Assembly: GCF_000264765.2 (NCBI RefSeq)
Contig: NZ_CP006664.1
Span: 2,790,001 to 2,854,000, forward strand
Origin: Edwardsiella anguillarum ET080813
GTDB lineage: Bacteria; Pseudomonadota; Gammaproteobacteria; Enterobacterales; Enterobacteriaceae
Length of the DNA stretch: 64,000 bases
Reading direction: 5' to 3'
Shown here: positions 20,147 to 30,026 of the stretch, in pieces
Numbering within the stretch: position 1 is the stretch's first letter
Layout: every line of letters starts with the position of its first letter
Position numbers and translations under genes: made by a program
Notes under the pieces: generated by a model
The model's database searches: none
What the model was told of the DNA's origin: nothing
Seen by the model: the letters and a program-made list of their open reading frames with translations, nothing else

Positions 20147-22441
20147 ATGAAGGTTGATATTAATACCGGCGATCGCGCGTATGCCGAGGCCTGGTATGGC
20201 TTTATAGGTACTGAATGGAAAAACGAAATAAACGTTCGTGACTTTATTCAGAATAACTATACGCCTTATACCGGCGATGAATCTTTTCTGGCGCAGGCGA
20301 CGCCCGCGACAACGGCGCTATGGCAAAAGGTGATGGAGGGGATCCGCACCGAGAATGCGACCCATGCACCGGTCGATTTTGATACGAACGTCGCGACGAC
20401 GATTACCTCTCACGGGCCGGGCTATATCGCGCGGGAGCTGGAGACCATCGTCGGTTTGCAGACGGATGCTCCCCTAAAGCGTGCGCTGCATCCGTTTGGC
20501 GGCATCAACATGATCCGCAGCTCGTTTAACGCCTATGGACGGGCGATGGATCCGGCGTTCGAGTATCTGTTCAGCGACCTGCGCAAGACCCATAACCAGG
20601 GGGTCTTCGACGTCTACTCACCGGAGATGCTGCGCTGCCGTAAGTCGGGGATTTTGACCGGCCTGCCGGACGGCTATGGCCGCGGACGTATCATCGGCGA
20701 CTATCGCCGAGTGCCGCTGTACGGTATCGCCTATCTGGTGCGTGAGCGTGAGCTGCAGTTCGCCGCGCTGCAGCCGGCGCTGGAGCGCGGCGACGATCTG
20801 GAGGGGGTGATCCGCCTGCGTGAGGAGCTGGCGGAGCAGCGGCGGGCGCTGCTGCAGATCCAGGAGATGGCCGCCGGCTACGGCTATGATATCTCCCGTC
20901 CGGCGCGCAGCGCGCAGGAGGCGATACAGTGGCTGTACTTCGCCTATCTGGCCGCCGTGAAGTCACAGAACGGCGGCGCCATGTCGCTGGGACGCACCGC
21001 CACCTTCCTGGATATCTATATCGAGCGCGATCTGCAGGCCGGTGCCCTGACGGAGACCCAGGCGCAGGAGCTGATCGACCACTTCATCATGAAGATCCGC
21101 ATGGTACGCTTTCTGCGCACGCCGGAGTTCGACTCGCTGTTCTCCGGCGATCCGATCTGGGCGACGGAGGTGATTGGCGGAATGGGGCTGGATGGCCGTA
21201 CCCTGGTGACCCGTAGCTCATATCGCTATCTGCATACGCTGCATACCATGGGGCCGGCGCCGGAGCCAAACCTGACTATCCTGTGGTCGGAGGCGCTGCC
21301 GGTCAGCTTTAAAAAGTATGCCGCGCATCTCTCTATTCTGACCTCGTCGCTGCAGTATGAAAACGATGATCTGATGCGCCCGGACTTTAACAGCGATGAC
21401 TATGGTATCGCCTGCTGCGTCAGCCCGATGGTGATCGGGAAACAGATGCAGTTCTTTGGCGCCCGCGCGAACCTGGCCAAAACCCTGCTGTACGCGATTA
21501 ACGGCGGCGTGGACGAGAAGCTGAAGATCCAGGTGGGGCCGAAAATCGCGCCCCTGATGGATACGGTGCTGGAGTATGAGACGGTGATCGAAAGCCTCGA
21601 TCGTTTTATGGACTGGCTGGCGGTCCAGTACATCAGCGCGCTGAATCTGATCCACTACATGCACGACAAGTACAGCTATGAGGCGGCGCTGATGGCGCTG
21701 CATGACCGCGATGTCTACCGCACTATGGCCTGCGGCATCGCCGGACTGTCGGTGGCGGTGGACTCCCTGTCCGCCATTAAGTACGCGCGGGTGACGCCGA
21801 TCCGCGACGAGCAGGGTCTGGCGGTGGACTTCGCCATCGAGGGGGACTACCCGCAGTACGGCAACAACGACGATCGGGTCGATCGTATCGCCTGCGACCT
21901 GGTCGAGCGCTTTATGAAGAAGATCCGGGCGCTGCCAACCTACCGTCACGCGGTGCCGACCCAGTCGATTCTGACCATCACCTCCAACGTGGTCTACGGG
22001 CAAAAGACCGGCAATACGCCGGACGGCCGCCGCGCCGGGACGCCGTTCGCGCCGGGGGCTAACCCGATGCACGGGCGCGACACAAAAGGCGCCGTGGCCT
22101 CACTGACCTCCGTGGCCAAGCTGCCCTTTACCTATGCCAAAGACGGCATCTCCTATACCTTCTCCATCGTGCCGCAGGCGCTGGGCAAGGAGGAGACGGT
22201 GCGCAAGGATAACCTGGTCGGCCTACTGGACGGCTACTTCCACCATCGGGAGGCGGTTGAGGGCGGTCAGCACCTCAATGTCAACGTGATGAACCGCGAT
22301 ATGCTGCTGGATGCGATAGCGCACCCGGAAAACTACCCGAACCTGACCATCCGGGTCTCCGGCTATGCGGTGCGCTTCAATGCGCTCACCCGGGAACAGC
22401 AGCAGGATGTGATTTCACGCACCTTTACCCGCACGTTTTGA
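20147..22441 (+). CDS. tdcE: 2-ketobutyrate formate-lyase/pyruvate formate-lyase TdcE
   Basis: 764 residues from ATG 20147, the E. coli length. A glycyl-radical enzyme: adjacent catalytic cysteines C423-C424 in 'GIACCVSPM', and the radical glycine G739 in '[10 protein letters not shown]' near the C terminus. Cleaves 2-oxobutyrate with CoA into propionyl-CoA and formate; it needs a PFL-activating enzyme encoded elsewhere. Codon use and G+C fall slightly at the 5' end, as in the neighbouring end of tdcD. Confidence 0.97.
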   Translation: MKVDINTGDRAYAEAWYGFIGTEWKNEINVRDFIQNNYTPYTGDESFLAQATPATTALWQKVMEGIRTENATHAPVDFDTNVATTITSHGPGYIARELETIVGLQTDAPLKRALHPFGGINMIRSSFNAYGRAMDPAFEYLFSDLRKTHNQGVFDVYSPEMLRCRKSGILTGLPDGYGRGRIIGDYRRVPLYGIAYLVRERELQFAALQPALERGDDLEGVIRLREELAEQRRALLQIQEMAAGYGYDISRPARSAQEAIQWLYFAYLAAVKSQNGGAMSLGRTATFLDIYIERDLQAGALTETQAQELIDHFIMKIRMVRFLRTPEFDSLFSGDPIWATEVIGGMGLDGRTLVTRSSYRYLHTLHTMGPAPEPNLTILWSEALPVSFKKYAAHLSILTSSLQYENDDLMRPDFNSDDYGIACCVSPMVIGKQMQFFGARANLAKTLLYAINGGVDEKLKIQVGPKIAPLMDTVLEYETVIESLDRFMDWLAVQYISALNLIHYMHDKYSYEAALMALHDRDVYRTMACGIAGLSVAVDSLSAIKYARVTPIRDEQGLAVDFAIEGDYPQYGNNDDRVDRIACDLVERFMKKIRALPTYRHAVPTQSILTITSNVVYGQKTGNTPDGRRAGTPFAPGANPMHGRDTKGAVASLTSVAKLPFTYAKDGISYTFSIVPQALGKEETVRKDNLVGLLDGYFHHREAVEGGQHLNVNVMNRDMLLDAIAHPENYPNLTIRVSGYAVRFNALTREQQQDVISRTFTRTF

Positions 22442-22452
22442 GGAGGATAACA

Positions 22453-22851
22453 ATGCAGCGTAACACCCTGGCTACGGCACAGGCGCCGGGCGCGATTGGC
22501 CCCTATGTGCAGGGCGTTGATCTGGGCGGTCTGGTGATGACATCGGGACAGATCCCGGTCGATCCGCAAACGGGACGTGTGGCGGACGCGGTCGCCGAGC
22601 AGGCGCGCCAGAGCCTGGAAAATGTCGCCGCCATTGTCCAGGCCGCCGGACTGACGGTCGGCGATATCGTCAAGACTACGGTTTTTATCACCGAACTGCA
22701 GGATTTTGAGGTGATAAACCGAGTATACGCGGAATTCTTCGATGCCCACGGCGCCGCTTATCCCGCACGCAGCTGTGTGCAGGTTGCCGCGCTACCGAAA
22801 GCGGTGAAGCTAGAGATTGAGGCCATCGCCTGGCGCGGATGCTCCCGCTAA
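22453..22851 (+). CDS. tdcF: RidA/YjgF-family enamine/imine deaminase TdcF
   Basis: 132 residues from ATG 22453, with GAGGAGGATAAC directly upstream. It has the RidA signature 'NTLATAQAPGAIGPYVQG' and the active-site arginine in 'AYPARSCVQVAALPK'. These proteins hydrolyse reactive enamine/imine intermediates released by TdcB-type dehydratases. The ribosome site overlaps the end of tdcE. Last gene of the operon; there is no tdcG before the terminator. Confidence 0.94.
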   Translation: MQRNTLATAQAPGAIGPYVQGVDLGGLVMTSGQIPVDPQTGRVADAVAEQARQSLENVAAIVQAAGLTVGDIVKTTVFITELQDFEVINRVYAEFFDAHGAAYPARSCVQVAALPKAVKLEIEAIAWRGCSR

Positions 22852-22858
22852 CCCTCCG

Positions 22859-22887
22859 GCCGCCTGTCTTGGCGGCCTGTTTTTTTG
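22859..22887 (+). terminator. Terminator of the tdc operon
   Basis: An inverted repeat GGCCGCC / GGCGGCC around a short loop, followed by TG and a run of seven T residues, eight bases after the tdcF stop. A textbook intrinsic terminator. Confidence 0.88.
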
Positions 22888-22982
22888 AGCGCCGGCATCA
22901 GGTTTGCGGTGCCCGGCTTGAGATTTTCAGCATTAACGCGTAGTTTAGCTGCGCAACCCTGCCGTCACGGCAGGGGGTTATC

Positions 22983-23072
22983 TTGTCGGAGTGCCCTGTT
23001 GGGCTGAGACCGTTTATTCGGGATCCGCGGAACCTGATCAGGCTAATACCTGCGAAGGGAACAAGAGTTACA
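22983..23072 (+). promoter_or_regulatory. TPP (THI-box) riboswitch upstream of the thi genes
   Basis: Contains the conserved core elements in order: TGTCGGAGTGCC, then GGCTGAGACCG, then GGATCCGCGGAACCTGATC, and finally AATACCTGCGAAGGGAACA. This is the standard thiamine-pyrophosphate aptamer that sits before thiC in enterobacteria and shuts expression when TPP is abundant. Here the next large gene is thiE, not thiC. Confidence 0.95.
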
Positions 23073-23158
23073 CTGCTGCTGCATCGCCGTTAGGCGATCT
23101 CACCTCTTGCTTCATCCGTCGTCTGACAAGCCACGTCCTTATCTTAGGGAAATGAGCT

Positions 23159-23296
23159 ATGTCCGGAACTCAATCACCCCATCGCGCCTCTGCGCGCGGC
23201 CTTGGCGGGCGGCTCCACCGCGCCCTGCTTTTCCCCGTGGCACGCCGTACGCTAGCCCACGGCGGCGCACGGTGCCTGCATCAGGAGGTGGTCTGA
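23159..23296 (+). CDS. Possible 45-residue ORF in place of thiC
   Basis: Between riboswitch and thiE there is only a 45-codon frame starting ATG 23159 and ending TGA 23294-23296, overlapping the thiE start as ATGA. The peptide ([17 protein letters not shown]...) shows no resemblance to ThiC ends or to any family I know, and is rich in Arg, Ala and His. It may be a relic left by thiC deletion, or just serve to couple translation into thiE. Low confidence that it is a real protein. Confidence 0.25.
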   Translation: MSGTQSPHRASARGLGGRLHRALLFPVARRTLAHGGARCLHQEVV

Positions 23297-23931
23297 TGTA
23301 TCAGCCTGATTTTCCCCCGGTACCGCAGCGCTTAGGGCTGTATCCGGTCGTTGACAGCGTGGAATGGATCGCCCGTCTGCTGGAGGCCGGGGTACGCACC
23401 CTCCAACTGCGGATCAAAGATAAGGCGGAGGGTGAGGTAGAGGACGATGTGATCGCCGCCATTGCGCTGGGGCGCCGCTATAGCGCCCGGCTTTTTATTA
23501 ACGATTACTGGCGGCTGGCTATCAAACACCGGGCCTATGGCGTCCATCTGGGCCAGGAGGATCTGACGGAATGTGACCTGGCCGGGATTAAGCGCGCCGG
23601 GTTACGTTTGGGCGTATCCACCCATGATGACATGGAGATGGATGTCGCGCTGGCAGTCCGTCCCTCCTATATTGCGCTCGGCCATGTATTCCCGACCCAG
23701 ACCAAGCAGATGCCTTCCGCGCCGCAGGGGCTGGTGCAGCTGGCGCGCCATATTGCGCGTCTGGCCGGCTACCCAACCGTCGCCATCGGCGGCATCACGC
23801 TTGCCCGTATCCCAGAGGTGCTGGCGACCGGCGTCGGCGGCGTGGCTGTCGTCAGCGCCATCACCCAGGCGCCCGACTGGTTACAGGCTACGGCGCGGCT
23901 GCTTGAGAGGGTGGGCGCCGGTGATGAATGA
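23296..23931 (+). CDS. thiE: Thiamine-phosphate synthase ThiE
   Basis: 211 residues from ATG 23296 (AGGAGGTG upstream), the E. coli length; the frame is open upstream to 23107 but the family N terminus [10 protein letters not shown] fixes the start. A TIM-barrel enzyme joining HMP-PP and thiazole phosphate to make thiamine phosphate. Pyrophosphate-binding segments '[11 protein letters not shown]', '[10 protein letters not shown]', '[15 protein letters not shown]' and '[11 protein letters not shown]' are intact. Its 3' end overlaps thiF by eight bases. Confidence 0.96.
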   Translation: MYQPDFPPVPQRLGLYPVVDSVEWIARLLEAGVRTLQLRIKDKAEGEVEDDVIAAIALGRRYSARLFINDYWRLAIKHRAYGVHLGQEDLTECDLAGIKRAGLRLGVSTHDDMEMDVALAVRPSYIALGHVFPTQTKQMPSAPQGLVQLARHIARLAGYPTVAIGGITLARIPEVLATGVGGVAVVSAITQAPDWLQATARLLERVGAGDE

Positions 23932-24682
23932 TCGCGATTTTATGCGTTACAGTCGGCAGATTTTACTGCCGGATATCGACGTTAGCGGGCAGTCCCGGCT
24001 GCTGGAGAGCCGGGTATTGATCGCCGGGCTGGGAGGGCTGGGCGCGCCTGCCGCGCTGTATCTCGCCGGCGCAGGCGTTGGCACGCTGGTGCTGGCGGAT
24101 GACGATGACGTTCACCTGAGTAATCTGCAACGGCAAATCATGTTTAGCGCGGAGGATATCGGCAAGCCGAAGGCCGAGGCCGCCCGGGAGCGCCTATCTC
24201 GGCTGAACCCGGATATTACGCTGATCGCACGCCAGGAGCGCCTTGGCGGCGAAGCGCTGTTAAACGAGGTCCGCCAGGCGGATGTGGTGCTCGACTGCAC
24301 TGACAACATGGCAACGCGCCAAGCGATTAACGCCGCCTGCGTTGCGGCCTCGACGGCCTTGGTGAGCGCTAGCGCCGTGGGGTTTGGCGGCCAGATGATG
24401 GTGTTGGCGCCCCCCTGGACGCATGGCTGTTATCGCTGCCTGTGGCCGGAGGATGCCGAGCCTGAACGCAGCTGCCGCAGCGCCGGCGTCATCGGCCCGG
24501 TGGTGGGCGTGATGGGGACACTTCAGGCGCTGGAGGCGATTAAGTTGTTGAGCGGCCTGGAGACGCAGCGGGGTGTCCTGCGTCTGTTTGACGCCCGCGC
24601 CAATCGTTGGCATACGCTGACGCTCCGGCGTGCAGAGGGGTGCCCGGTCTGCGGAGGCGATGATGAACGTGTTTGTCAATGA
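23924..24682 (+). CDS. thiF: ThiS adenylyltransferase ThiF
   Basis: 252 residues from ATG 23924 ([12 protein letters not shown], the family start). An E1-like enzyme that adenylates the C terminus of ThiS. The nucleotide loop '[17 protein letters not shown]' and 'DCTDNMATR' are present, and paired cysteines in 'CYRCLW' and 'CPVCGG' form the zinc site. Overlaps thiE at its start and thiS at its end, so translation is coupled. Confidence 0.96.
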   Translation: MNDRDFMRYSRQILLPDIDVSGQSRLLESRVLIAGLGGLGAPAALYLAGAGVGTLVLADDDDVHLSNLQRQIMFSAEDIGKPKAEAARERLSRLNPDITLIARQERLGGEALLNEVRQADVVLDCTDNMATRQAINAACVAASTALVSASAVGFGGQMMVLAPPWTHGCYRCLWPEDAEPERSCRSAGVIGPVVGVMGTLQALEAIKLLSGLETQRGVLRLFDARANRWHTLTLRRAEGCPVCGGDDERVCQ

Positions 24683-24863
24683 TGAGGCCATCGTCTGCCC
24701 GCCGGCGTTAAGCGTGTCGGCGCTGCTGGCGCAGCTACAGCTGCCAACGGCCGGCATGGCGCTGGCGCTTAACCAGCATATTCTTCCGCATGCGCAGTGG
24801 CGGGATCATATCCTGCAGGAGGGCGACTCCCTTCTGCTGTTTCAGGTGATAGCCGGAGGCTGA
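24663..24863 (+). CDS. thiS: Sulfur carrier protein ThiS
   Basis: 66 residues, the usual ThiS length, ending in the essential Gly-Gly that is adenylated and thiocarboxylated. Ubiquitin-fold features: 'VNDEAIVCP' at the start and '[10 protein letters not shown]' at the end. Start chosen as ATG 24663; an adjacent ATG at 24660 is equally possible. Overlaps the end of thiF by 20 bases and lies one base from thiG. Confidence 0.94.
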   Translation: MNVFVNDEAIVCPPALSVSALLAQLQLPTAGMALALNQHILPHAQWRDHILQEGDSLLLFQVIAGG

Positions 24864-24864
24864 C

Positions 24865-25632
24865 ATGTTGCGTATTGCCGATAAAACCTTTGAGTCCCAT
24901 CTGTTCACCGGCACCGGTAAGTTTGCCTCGCCGCAGGTGATGCTGGAGGCGATTCGCGCCTCGGGAAGTCAGCTGGTGACGCTGGCGATGAAGCGGGTGG
25001 ATCTCCGCGGACATCGAGATGCCATCCTGGCGCCGTTGCGCTCGTCGGGCGTGACGTTGCTGCCCAATACCTCCGGTGCGAAAACGGCGGAGGAAGCCGT
25101 CTTTGCCGCCAGGCTGGCGCGAGAGGCGCTGGGAACCCACTGGGTAAAGCTGGAGATCCACCCGGATGCACGCTGGCTGCTGCCGGATCCGATCGAAACG
25201 CTGAGGGCGGCGGAGAGCCTGGTGAAACAGGGATTTGTCGTGTTGCCCTACTGCGGCGCGGATCCGGTACTGTGCAAGCGGCTGGAGGAGGCCGGCTGCG
25301 CCGCCGTGATGCCCTTGGGCGCCCCCATCGGTTCGAACCAGGGGCTGGAGACCCGCGCAATGCTGGAGATAATCATCAGTCAGTCGATGGTACCGGTGGT
25401 GGTCGATGCCGGCATCGGTCTCCCCAGCCATGCCGCGCAGGCGCTGGAAATGGGCGCCGATGCCGTGCTGGTCAACACCGCGATAGCCGTTGCCGATGAC
25501 CCCATCCGTATGGCCCGGGCTTTCCGCCTGGCGGTCGAAGCCGGTTTGCTCGCCCGCGCGGCCGTGCCGGGGGCCTGCAGCCAACGGGCTCAGGCCACCA
25601 GCCCGCTGACCCGTTTTCTGGAGGCTCGGTAA
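24865..25632 (+). CDS. thiG: Thiazole synthase ThiG
   Basis: 255 residues (E. coli 256). Begins '[20 protein letters not shown]' and carries the phosphate-binding '[31 protein letters not shown]' region of this TIM-barrel family, here quoted only as motif positions about 183-213. It builds the thiazole ring from DXP, dehydroglycine and ThiS-thiocarboxylate, and works as a complex with ThiH. The TAA stop shares one base with the thiH ATG. Confidence 0.95.
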   Translation: MLRIADKTFESHLFTGTGKFASPQVMLEAIRASGSQLVTLAMKRVDLRGHRDAILAPLRSSGVTLLPNTSGAKTAEEAVFAARLAREALGTHWVKLEIHPDARWLLPDPIETLRAAESLVKQGFVVLPYCGADPVLCKRLEEAGCAAVMPLGAPIGSNQGLETRAMLEIIISQSMVPVVVDAGIGLPSHAAQALEMGADAVLVNTAIAVADDPIRMARAFRLAVEAGLLARAAVPGACSQRAQATSPLTRFLEAR

Positions 25633-26765
25633 TGGAGACCTTCAGCGCGCGTTGGCATCAGCTGGATTGGCAGACTGTCCGCCAACAAATCCATGACAAA
25701 ACCGCTGCCGACGTTGAGCGTGCGCTTGGCGCGGCCACCCTGAACCGTGATGATATGATGGCGCTGCTTTCGCCCATCGCACAGCACTATCTGGAGCCTA
25801 TGGCGCAGCGGGCCCAGCGCCTGACCCGCCAGCGTTTTGGCAACACGGTCAGTTTTTACCTACCGCTCTACCTTTCCAACCTCTGCGCCAACGATTGTAC
25901 CTACTGTGGCTTCTCCATGAGCAACCGGATTAAGCGTAAGACGCTGGATCAAGAGGCTATCATGCGTGAGTGCCAGGCGATTCGGGCGTTAGGGTTCGAG
26001 CACCTGCTGCTGGTCACCGGAGAGCATCAGCAGCAGGTCGGCATGGCCTATTTTCGCCGGCACCTGCCGATGATCCGTAGCCAGTTTGCCTCATTGCAGA
26101 TGGAGGTGCAGCCTCTGTCGCAGGCGGAGTATGCCGAGCTGAAAAGCCTGGGGCTGGATGGCGTGATGGTGTATCAGGAGACCTACCACCGGGCGGCGTA
26201 TGCGCGTCACCATCTGCGGGGCAAGAAACAGGATTTCTTCTGGCGCCTGGAGACGGCGGATAGGCTGGGGAGGGCGGGGATCGATAAAATCGGCCTGGGC
26301 GCCCTGATTGGGCTCTCTGACAGCTGGCGGGCAGACTGTTATATGGTGGCCGAGCATCTGCTGTGGCTGCAGCAGCGCTACTGGCAGAGTCGGTATGCGA
26401 TCGCCTTTCCCCGCCTGCGCCCGTGCGCTGGTGGTATTCAGCCGCTCTCCTTGATGGATGAACGGCAACTGGTGCAGGCCATTTGCGCGTTCCGCCTGCT
26501 GGCGCCGGATGTGGAGCTGTCGCTATCCACGCGGGAGTCGGCGCCGTTTCGCGATAACGTCATCCCATTGGCGATTACCCACGTCAGCGCCTTTTCCAAA
26601 ACGCAGCCGGGAGGCTATGCCGATAGTGAGCCGGCGTTGGAGCAGTTCGCGCCGCATGACAACCGACACCCGCAGGAGGTCGCCCGCGCCCTGATCGCCC
26701 GTGGCCTGCAGCCGGTGTGGAAAGACTGGGACAGCTGGCTTGGGCGTACAGCGCCAGAGGGGTGA
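25632..26765 (+). CDS. thiH: 2-iminoacetate synthase (tyrosine lyase) ThiH
   Basis: 377 residues, the E. coli length. A radical-SAM enzyme with the 4Fe-4S motif in 'CANDCTYCGFSMSNRIKR'. Splits tyrosine to p-cresol and dehydroglycine for ThiG, the route used by facultative anaerobes. Last gene of the thi operon; convergent with gldA. Confidence 0.96.
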   Translation: METFSARWHQLDWQTVRQQIHDKTAADVERALGAATLNRDDMMALLSPIAQHYLEPMAQRAQRLTRQRFGNTVSFYLPLYLSNLCANDCTYCGFSMSNRIKRKTLDQEAIMRECQAIRALGFEHLLLVTGEHQQQVGMAYFRRHLPMIRSQFASLQMEVQPLSQAEYAELKSLGLDGVMVYQETYHRAAYARHHLRGKKQDFFWRLETADRLGRAGIDKIGLGALIGLSDSWRADCYMVAEHLLWLQQRYWQSRYAIAFPRLRPCAGGIQPLSLMDERQLVQAICAFRLLAPDVELSLSTRESAPFRDNVIPLAITHVSAFSKTQPGGYADSEPALEQFAPHDNRHPQEVARALIARGLQPVWKDWDSWLGRTAPEG

Positions 26766-26815
26766 GCGTCGGCGCGGGCGGATGATGGCCACCCGTGGCG
26801 CGGGAGAGCAGAACC

Positions 26816-26837
26816 AACGGGGCGCTAGCGCCCCGTT
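26816..26837. terminator. Hairpin between thiH and gldA
   Basis: A perfect 22-base palindrome (AACGGGGCGC... mirrored) lies between two convergent operons and overlaps nothing coding. It lacks a strong T tract on either strand, so its terminator role is inferred from position and stem strength. Confidence 0.5.
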
Positions 26838-26844
26838 AACCCCC

Positions 26845-27945
26845 TTATGCCAGCCAGGCGCGCCCCAGCCGGTCGGCCGCCAGGATCGCGGCGTACACCT
26901 GCGGCGGGGTCACCGTAAACGGCATATTGTGGATAGTTTCGCCCTCGGCGCAGCTGGCCTCGGCGACGGCCATGATTTTATCGTTCAGCTGCGGGCCCTC
27001 CTTGATGCCCAGCTGCGCCAGGGTGACCGGCAGTCCCACCTGGACGCAGAAGTCGAGCACGGTTTCGATCTGCTCACTGCTGCTGTTTTGCAGCACCAGC
27101 TGACACAGGGTGCCAAAGGCCACCTTCTCCCCGTGGTACATCGGATGGCACTCCTCCAGCACCGTCAGCCCGTTGTGGATGGCGTGCGCCGCCGCCAGCC
27201 CGGCGCTTTCAAAGCCCAGCCCGCTCAAATAGGTATTGGCTTCGACGATGTTGTCCACCGCCGGCGTAGCGACGCCGGCCTCGACCGCCAGCTTGGCCTT
27301 GTATCCCTCCTCCAGCAGCGTTTGATAGCACAGGTGCGCCAGCGCCAGCGCCGCCCGGGTCGACTCCCCGCCGGCCATGCTGATCGCGTGGGCGTCCACG
27401 CAGGCCTGCGCCTCAAAATAGGTGGAGAGGGCATCGCCCATACCGGCGACCAGCAGCCGTACCGGCGCCTTGGCGATGATCGCCGTATCCATCAGCACCA
27501 TATCCGGGTTAGTCGGGTAAATCAGATACTCCTCAAACTCGCCCTGGTCGCTGTAGATCACCGACAGCGCGCTGGTCGGTGCGTCCGTAGAGGCAATGGT
27601 CGGCACGATCAGTACCGGCAGCGCCTGATAGTGGGCCAGCGCCTTGGCGGTATCCAGCGTCTTGCCGCCGCCGATGCCGATCACCCCCCGGCAGCCAAGC
27701 CGCTTCAGCTCGCGGCCCAGACGATCGATCTCGCTACGGCTGCACTCGCCGCCAAAGCGGGCAAAGTGCCCTTCGACGTCGGCCTGTTTCAGGCTGGTCG
27801 CCACCGTCTCGCGGGTCAGCCCCATGACAAAGTCGTCGGCGATGACAAACTGGCTGTCGGCCAGCAGCCGGGCATACTGTCCGATGGCGTGCAGTGCACC
27901 GGGCCCCTGAATGTACTTGGACGGTGATTGAATAACTTTTAACAT
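26845..27945 (-). CDS. gldA: Glycerol dehydrogenase GldA
   Basis: 366 residues from ATG 27945 ('[22 protein letters not shown]'), matching E. coli GldA (367 aa); an upstream in-frame ATG at 28005 is not supported. An iron-type alcohol dehydrogenase family fold: NAD-binding '[16 protein letters not shown]', and zinc-binding residues D and two H within '[10 protein letters not shown]', '[15 protein letters not shown]' and '[10 protein letters not shown]'. Oxidises glycerol to dihydroxyacetone with NAD+. Stands alone; no dihydroxyacetone kinase is adjacent. Confidence 0.93.
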   Translation of the reverse strand: MLKVIQSPSKYIQGPGALHAIGQYARLLADSQFVIADDFVMGLTRETVATSLKQADVEGHFARFGGECSRSEIDRLGRELKRLGCRGVIGIGGGKTLDTAKALAHYQALPVLIVPTIASTDAPTSALSVIYSDQGEFEEYLIYPTNPDMVLMDTAIIAKAPVRLLVAGMGDALSTYFEAQACVDAHAISMAGGESTRAALALAHLCYQTLLEEGYKAKLAVEAGVATPAVDNIVEANTYLSGLGFESAGLAAAHAIHNGLTVLEECHPMYHGEKVAFGTLCQLVLQNSSSEQIETVLDFCVQVGLPVTLAQLGIKEGPQLNDKIMAVAEASCAEGETIHNMPFTVTPPQVYAAILAADRLGRAWLA

Positions 27946-28005
27946 CGTTACGCTCCTATCGGGAAGATCACGTCTGCTCAAGGCGCTCCGCCGGGCGAAG
28001 GCCAC

Positions 28006-28492
28006 GCTGTCGTTGAGTATGGATCAGATAGTCAGGTTACGGCCCCTTTTTTGAGCCGGCAAGCGACGATTTTGTTATGCAACTATTCATCGATAACCGT
28101 GGCCAATTAATAGCGTCCGGCCTCTTACTGGCAAGCCACCCATTTTGCCAGAAGCGTTCGACAACCTCAGCATCACGCCACTTCCGGGAAGCGACGACGG
28201 GCTGTGATTGACGAGCATATGCCGATCGCCTTTCGCGCATTGCATCCGCAACCCGTCCTGAGGACGACGGCAATGGCGTTCATTGCCGTACGCGTTATCC
28301 ATGCGCTTACGCTGCGTCTCCAGTGGATGCCAGGTTCTGTGCTCTGGGCGGCGCGATGCCATCGTTTTCCCGATCTCTGCGCGAATCTGCTACTTGTGGC
28401 CTGGCATATGTCACCCTAAGCAATTACCGTGACGCATTATATGACAGCGCCTTTGGGAATAGGCGCTACACGCAGACAGGAGGCTGTCCCGT
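28006..28492. other. Intergenic region between gldA and acfC, including repeat copy A
   Basis: About 490 bases without a credible gene. It holds the gldA promoter side and the degenerate repeat copy at 28141-28320. Reading frames on both strands are broken and have no clear ribosome site. Confidence 0.5.
28141..28320 (+). repeat. Degenerate direct repeat, copy A (downstream of acfC)
   Basis: This stretch closely resembles 29512-29692 in the same orientation. Shared blocks include TTTTGCCAGAAGCGT, CAACCTCAGCATCACGCCAC, GTGATTGACGAG and CAACCCGTCCTGA, with scattered substitutions and one-base indels that shift frame between copies. The two copies bracket acfC. It could be the remains of a duplicated gene, an insertion element or a dispersed genomic repeat. 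Confidence 0.7.
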
Positions 28493-29254
28493 TTAAGACG
28501 CGGCGGATCTCAACCAACCATATTTGATAAATATCGGAAGGGCTTCATCGGAGCGCAGCCAGGCTGCAAATTGGCGCGTTTCTACATCTGAGTCTTTACG
28601 GACGGTAATATTCATATCGCGCCATATCATATAGTCTGGTTCAATATTAACTACATCACCTATTCCTGGATTACTGATAGCCCAATCCGCCCAGGTTATC
28701 CAAACATCGGCTTGAGGCTGCTCTTCCAGAGCCTTACGGGCGCTCCCGCTATTGGGCGCAAAGAGGATGATATTTTTCCGTATGCCGATAACGGTCTTAA
28801 TATCCCCTTTACGCCCCGCGATATCTTCCCATACCCCCGTGCCAGAGGTATTACTCGTACCACCGCCATCATTTACGATAATCCCAATTCCAGGACGAGA
28901 TAGATCTTCAACTCCCTTGATATTTTTAGGATTTCCTTTTTTTACCAGCAGGATACTCTGCCGTAAGTACAGCGGCTCAATATCTTTCTCACTGAAGTTA
29001 TTCTGATGATCGCGGACGATGGCCAAGGCCGATTGCTCAGAGGCACCAAATAGGATATCCGCATTCTTCTTTGCTGCATCATTCCACTTCGCCTGAGGGC
29101 CGTAGTGTACGGTAATCGGCACCCCAGTTTTTTGGGTATACTGTGCCGCCGCCGCCTGTAAGGCGACGTGGGGGCCTCCGGGCCCATACAAATTAATGTC
29201 GGCCGATGCAGCTGAAGAAAATGCAAAAACCATCGTTGCCAGAACTTTTTTCAT
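28493..29254 (-). CDS. acfC: AcfC-like periplasmic substrate-binding protein
   Basis: 253 residues, the length of Vibrio cholerae accessory colonization factor AcfC. A signal peptide covers residues 1-18 (cut after ASA), followed by 'DINLYGPGGPHVALQAAAAQ', the start of a type 2 periplasmic binding fold related to molybdate/sulfate binders. The conserved 'DILFGASEQSALAI' and 'SRPGIGIIVNDGGGTSNTSG' regions form the anion pocket in this family. No transporter genes are adjacent, so it probably acts as an orphan binding protein. It is A+T-richer than neighbouring genes and flanked by two direct repeats, both suggesting acquisition by transfer. The symbol is used by similarity; ligand unknown. Confidence 0.82.
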   Translation of the reverse strand: MKKVLATMVFAFSSAASADINLYGPGGPHVALQAAAAQYTQKTGVPITVHYGPQAKWNDAAKKNADILFGASEQSALAIVRDHQNNFSEKDIEPLYLRQSILLVKKGNPKNIKGVEDLSRPGIGIIVNDGGGTSNTSGTGVWEDIAGRKGDIKTVIGIRKNIILFAPNSGSARKALEEQPQADVWITWADWAISNPGIGDVVNIEPDYMIWRDMNITVRKDSDVETRQFAAWLRSDEALPIFIKYGWLRSAAS

Positions 29255-29511
29255 AGGTATTCCTCTGATCTTTAGCGAGGAGATATGATAAGTGTTTTAG
29301 CCGTATCCCGATGTGTTATCACGAAAACGTTAAACTTTTAACATTTAATAACCCATAAAAAAATAAGGATATAAATAGGATTATTGGATAGATAAATAGA
29401 ATGTCTATAGGTGATAATGATGTTACATCACTCGCCATCGGGCTATTTCACTGCGTCAGTCGAAGCACGTTCGATGATAGCCTAAGTGCCCGGCGTCCCG
29501 CCGGCAGTACC

Positions 29512-29692
29512 CGTTTTGCCAGAAGCGTGTGACAACCTCAGCATCACGCCACTTTGGCAAGCGACGATGGGCAGTGATTGACGAGTATATGCCTGGCGCC
29601 TTTCGCCAATTGCATCAGCAACCCGTCCTGAACACGAAGGCAACGGCGTTCATTGCGCTACGGTTATCGATGATGCGCTTACGCGGCGTTGC
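29512..29692 (+). repeat. Degenerate direct repeat, copy B (upstream of acfC)
   Basis: Partner of 28141-28320, same orientation, roughly four bases in five alike by eye. In copy B a frame reading TTSASRHFGKRRWAVIDEY is open, whereas copy A has an extra base at the corresponding point, so if this was ever coding at least one copy is dead. Confidence 0.7.
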
Positions 29693-30026
29693 CAGTCGGC
29701 GTCGGGGCTTGCACCCTGGGCATTGCGCCGCCCTGTTTTCCCTGTACTCATCGCGGATCTTCCATTAGGGGGTTGTCCGACATTATCGATGGCGCTTTTC
29801 TGGCGGGGGCGACGATGCTCCATTGATGACACACGTTATTATGCGTCAGCGCGGGGAGTGAGTATCGGTGAGATTTATCTTATTGTTATACAAAATGAGG
29901 AATGATTTATTTTTTATTATATTATTCCAGGCTCTACTCCATTAGTATTAATTATGCCACACTAGCCGCTGGCGCTCCTGGCGTCATTCCGCTGGCCTTG
30001 CCCTGCGTGGCCTGAGTATGGCCTGG
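29693..30026. other. Gene-free region upstream of the orphan fragment
   Basis: About 330 bases with an A+T-rich stretch (29870-29960) and no supportable gene or RNA. Confidence 0.4.

Noticed and set aside
26701-27927. 408-codon plus-strand frame over gldA
   Set aside because: Opposite strand of a clear glycerol dehydrogenase gene; histidine/arginine-rich nonsense.
28037-28419. Possible transposase gene in repeat copy A
   Set aside because: Frames on both strands are interrupted relative to copy B and match no transposase family I know; kept only as a repeat.
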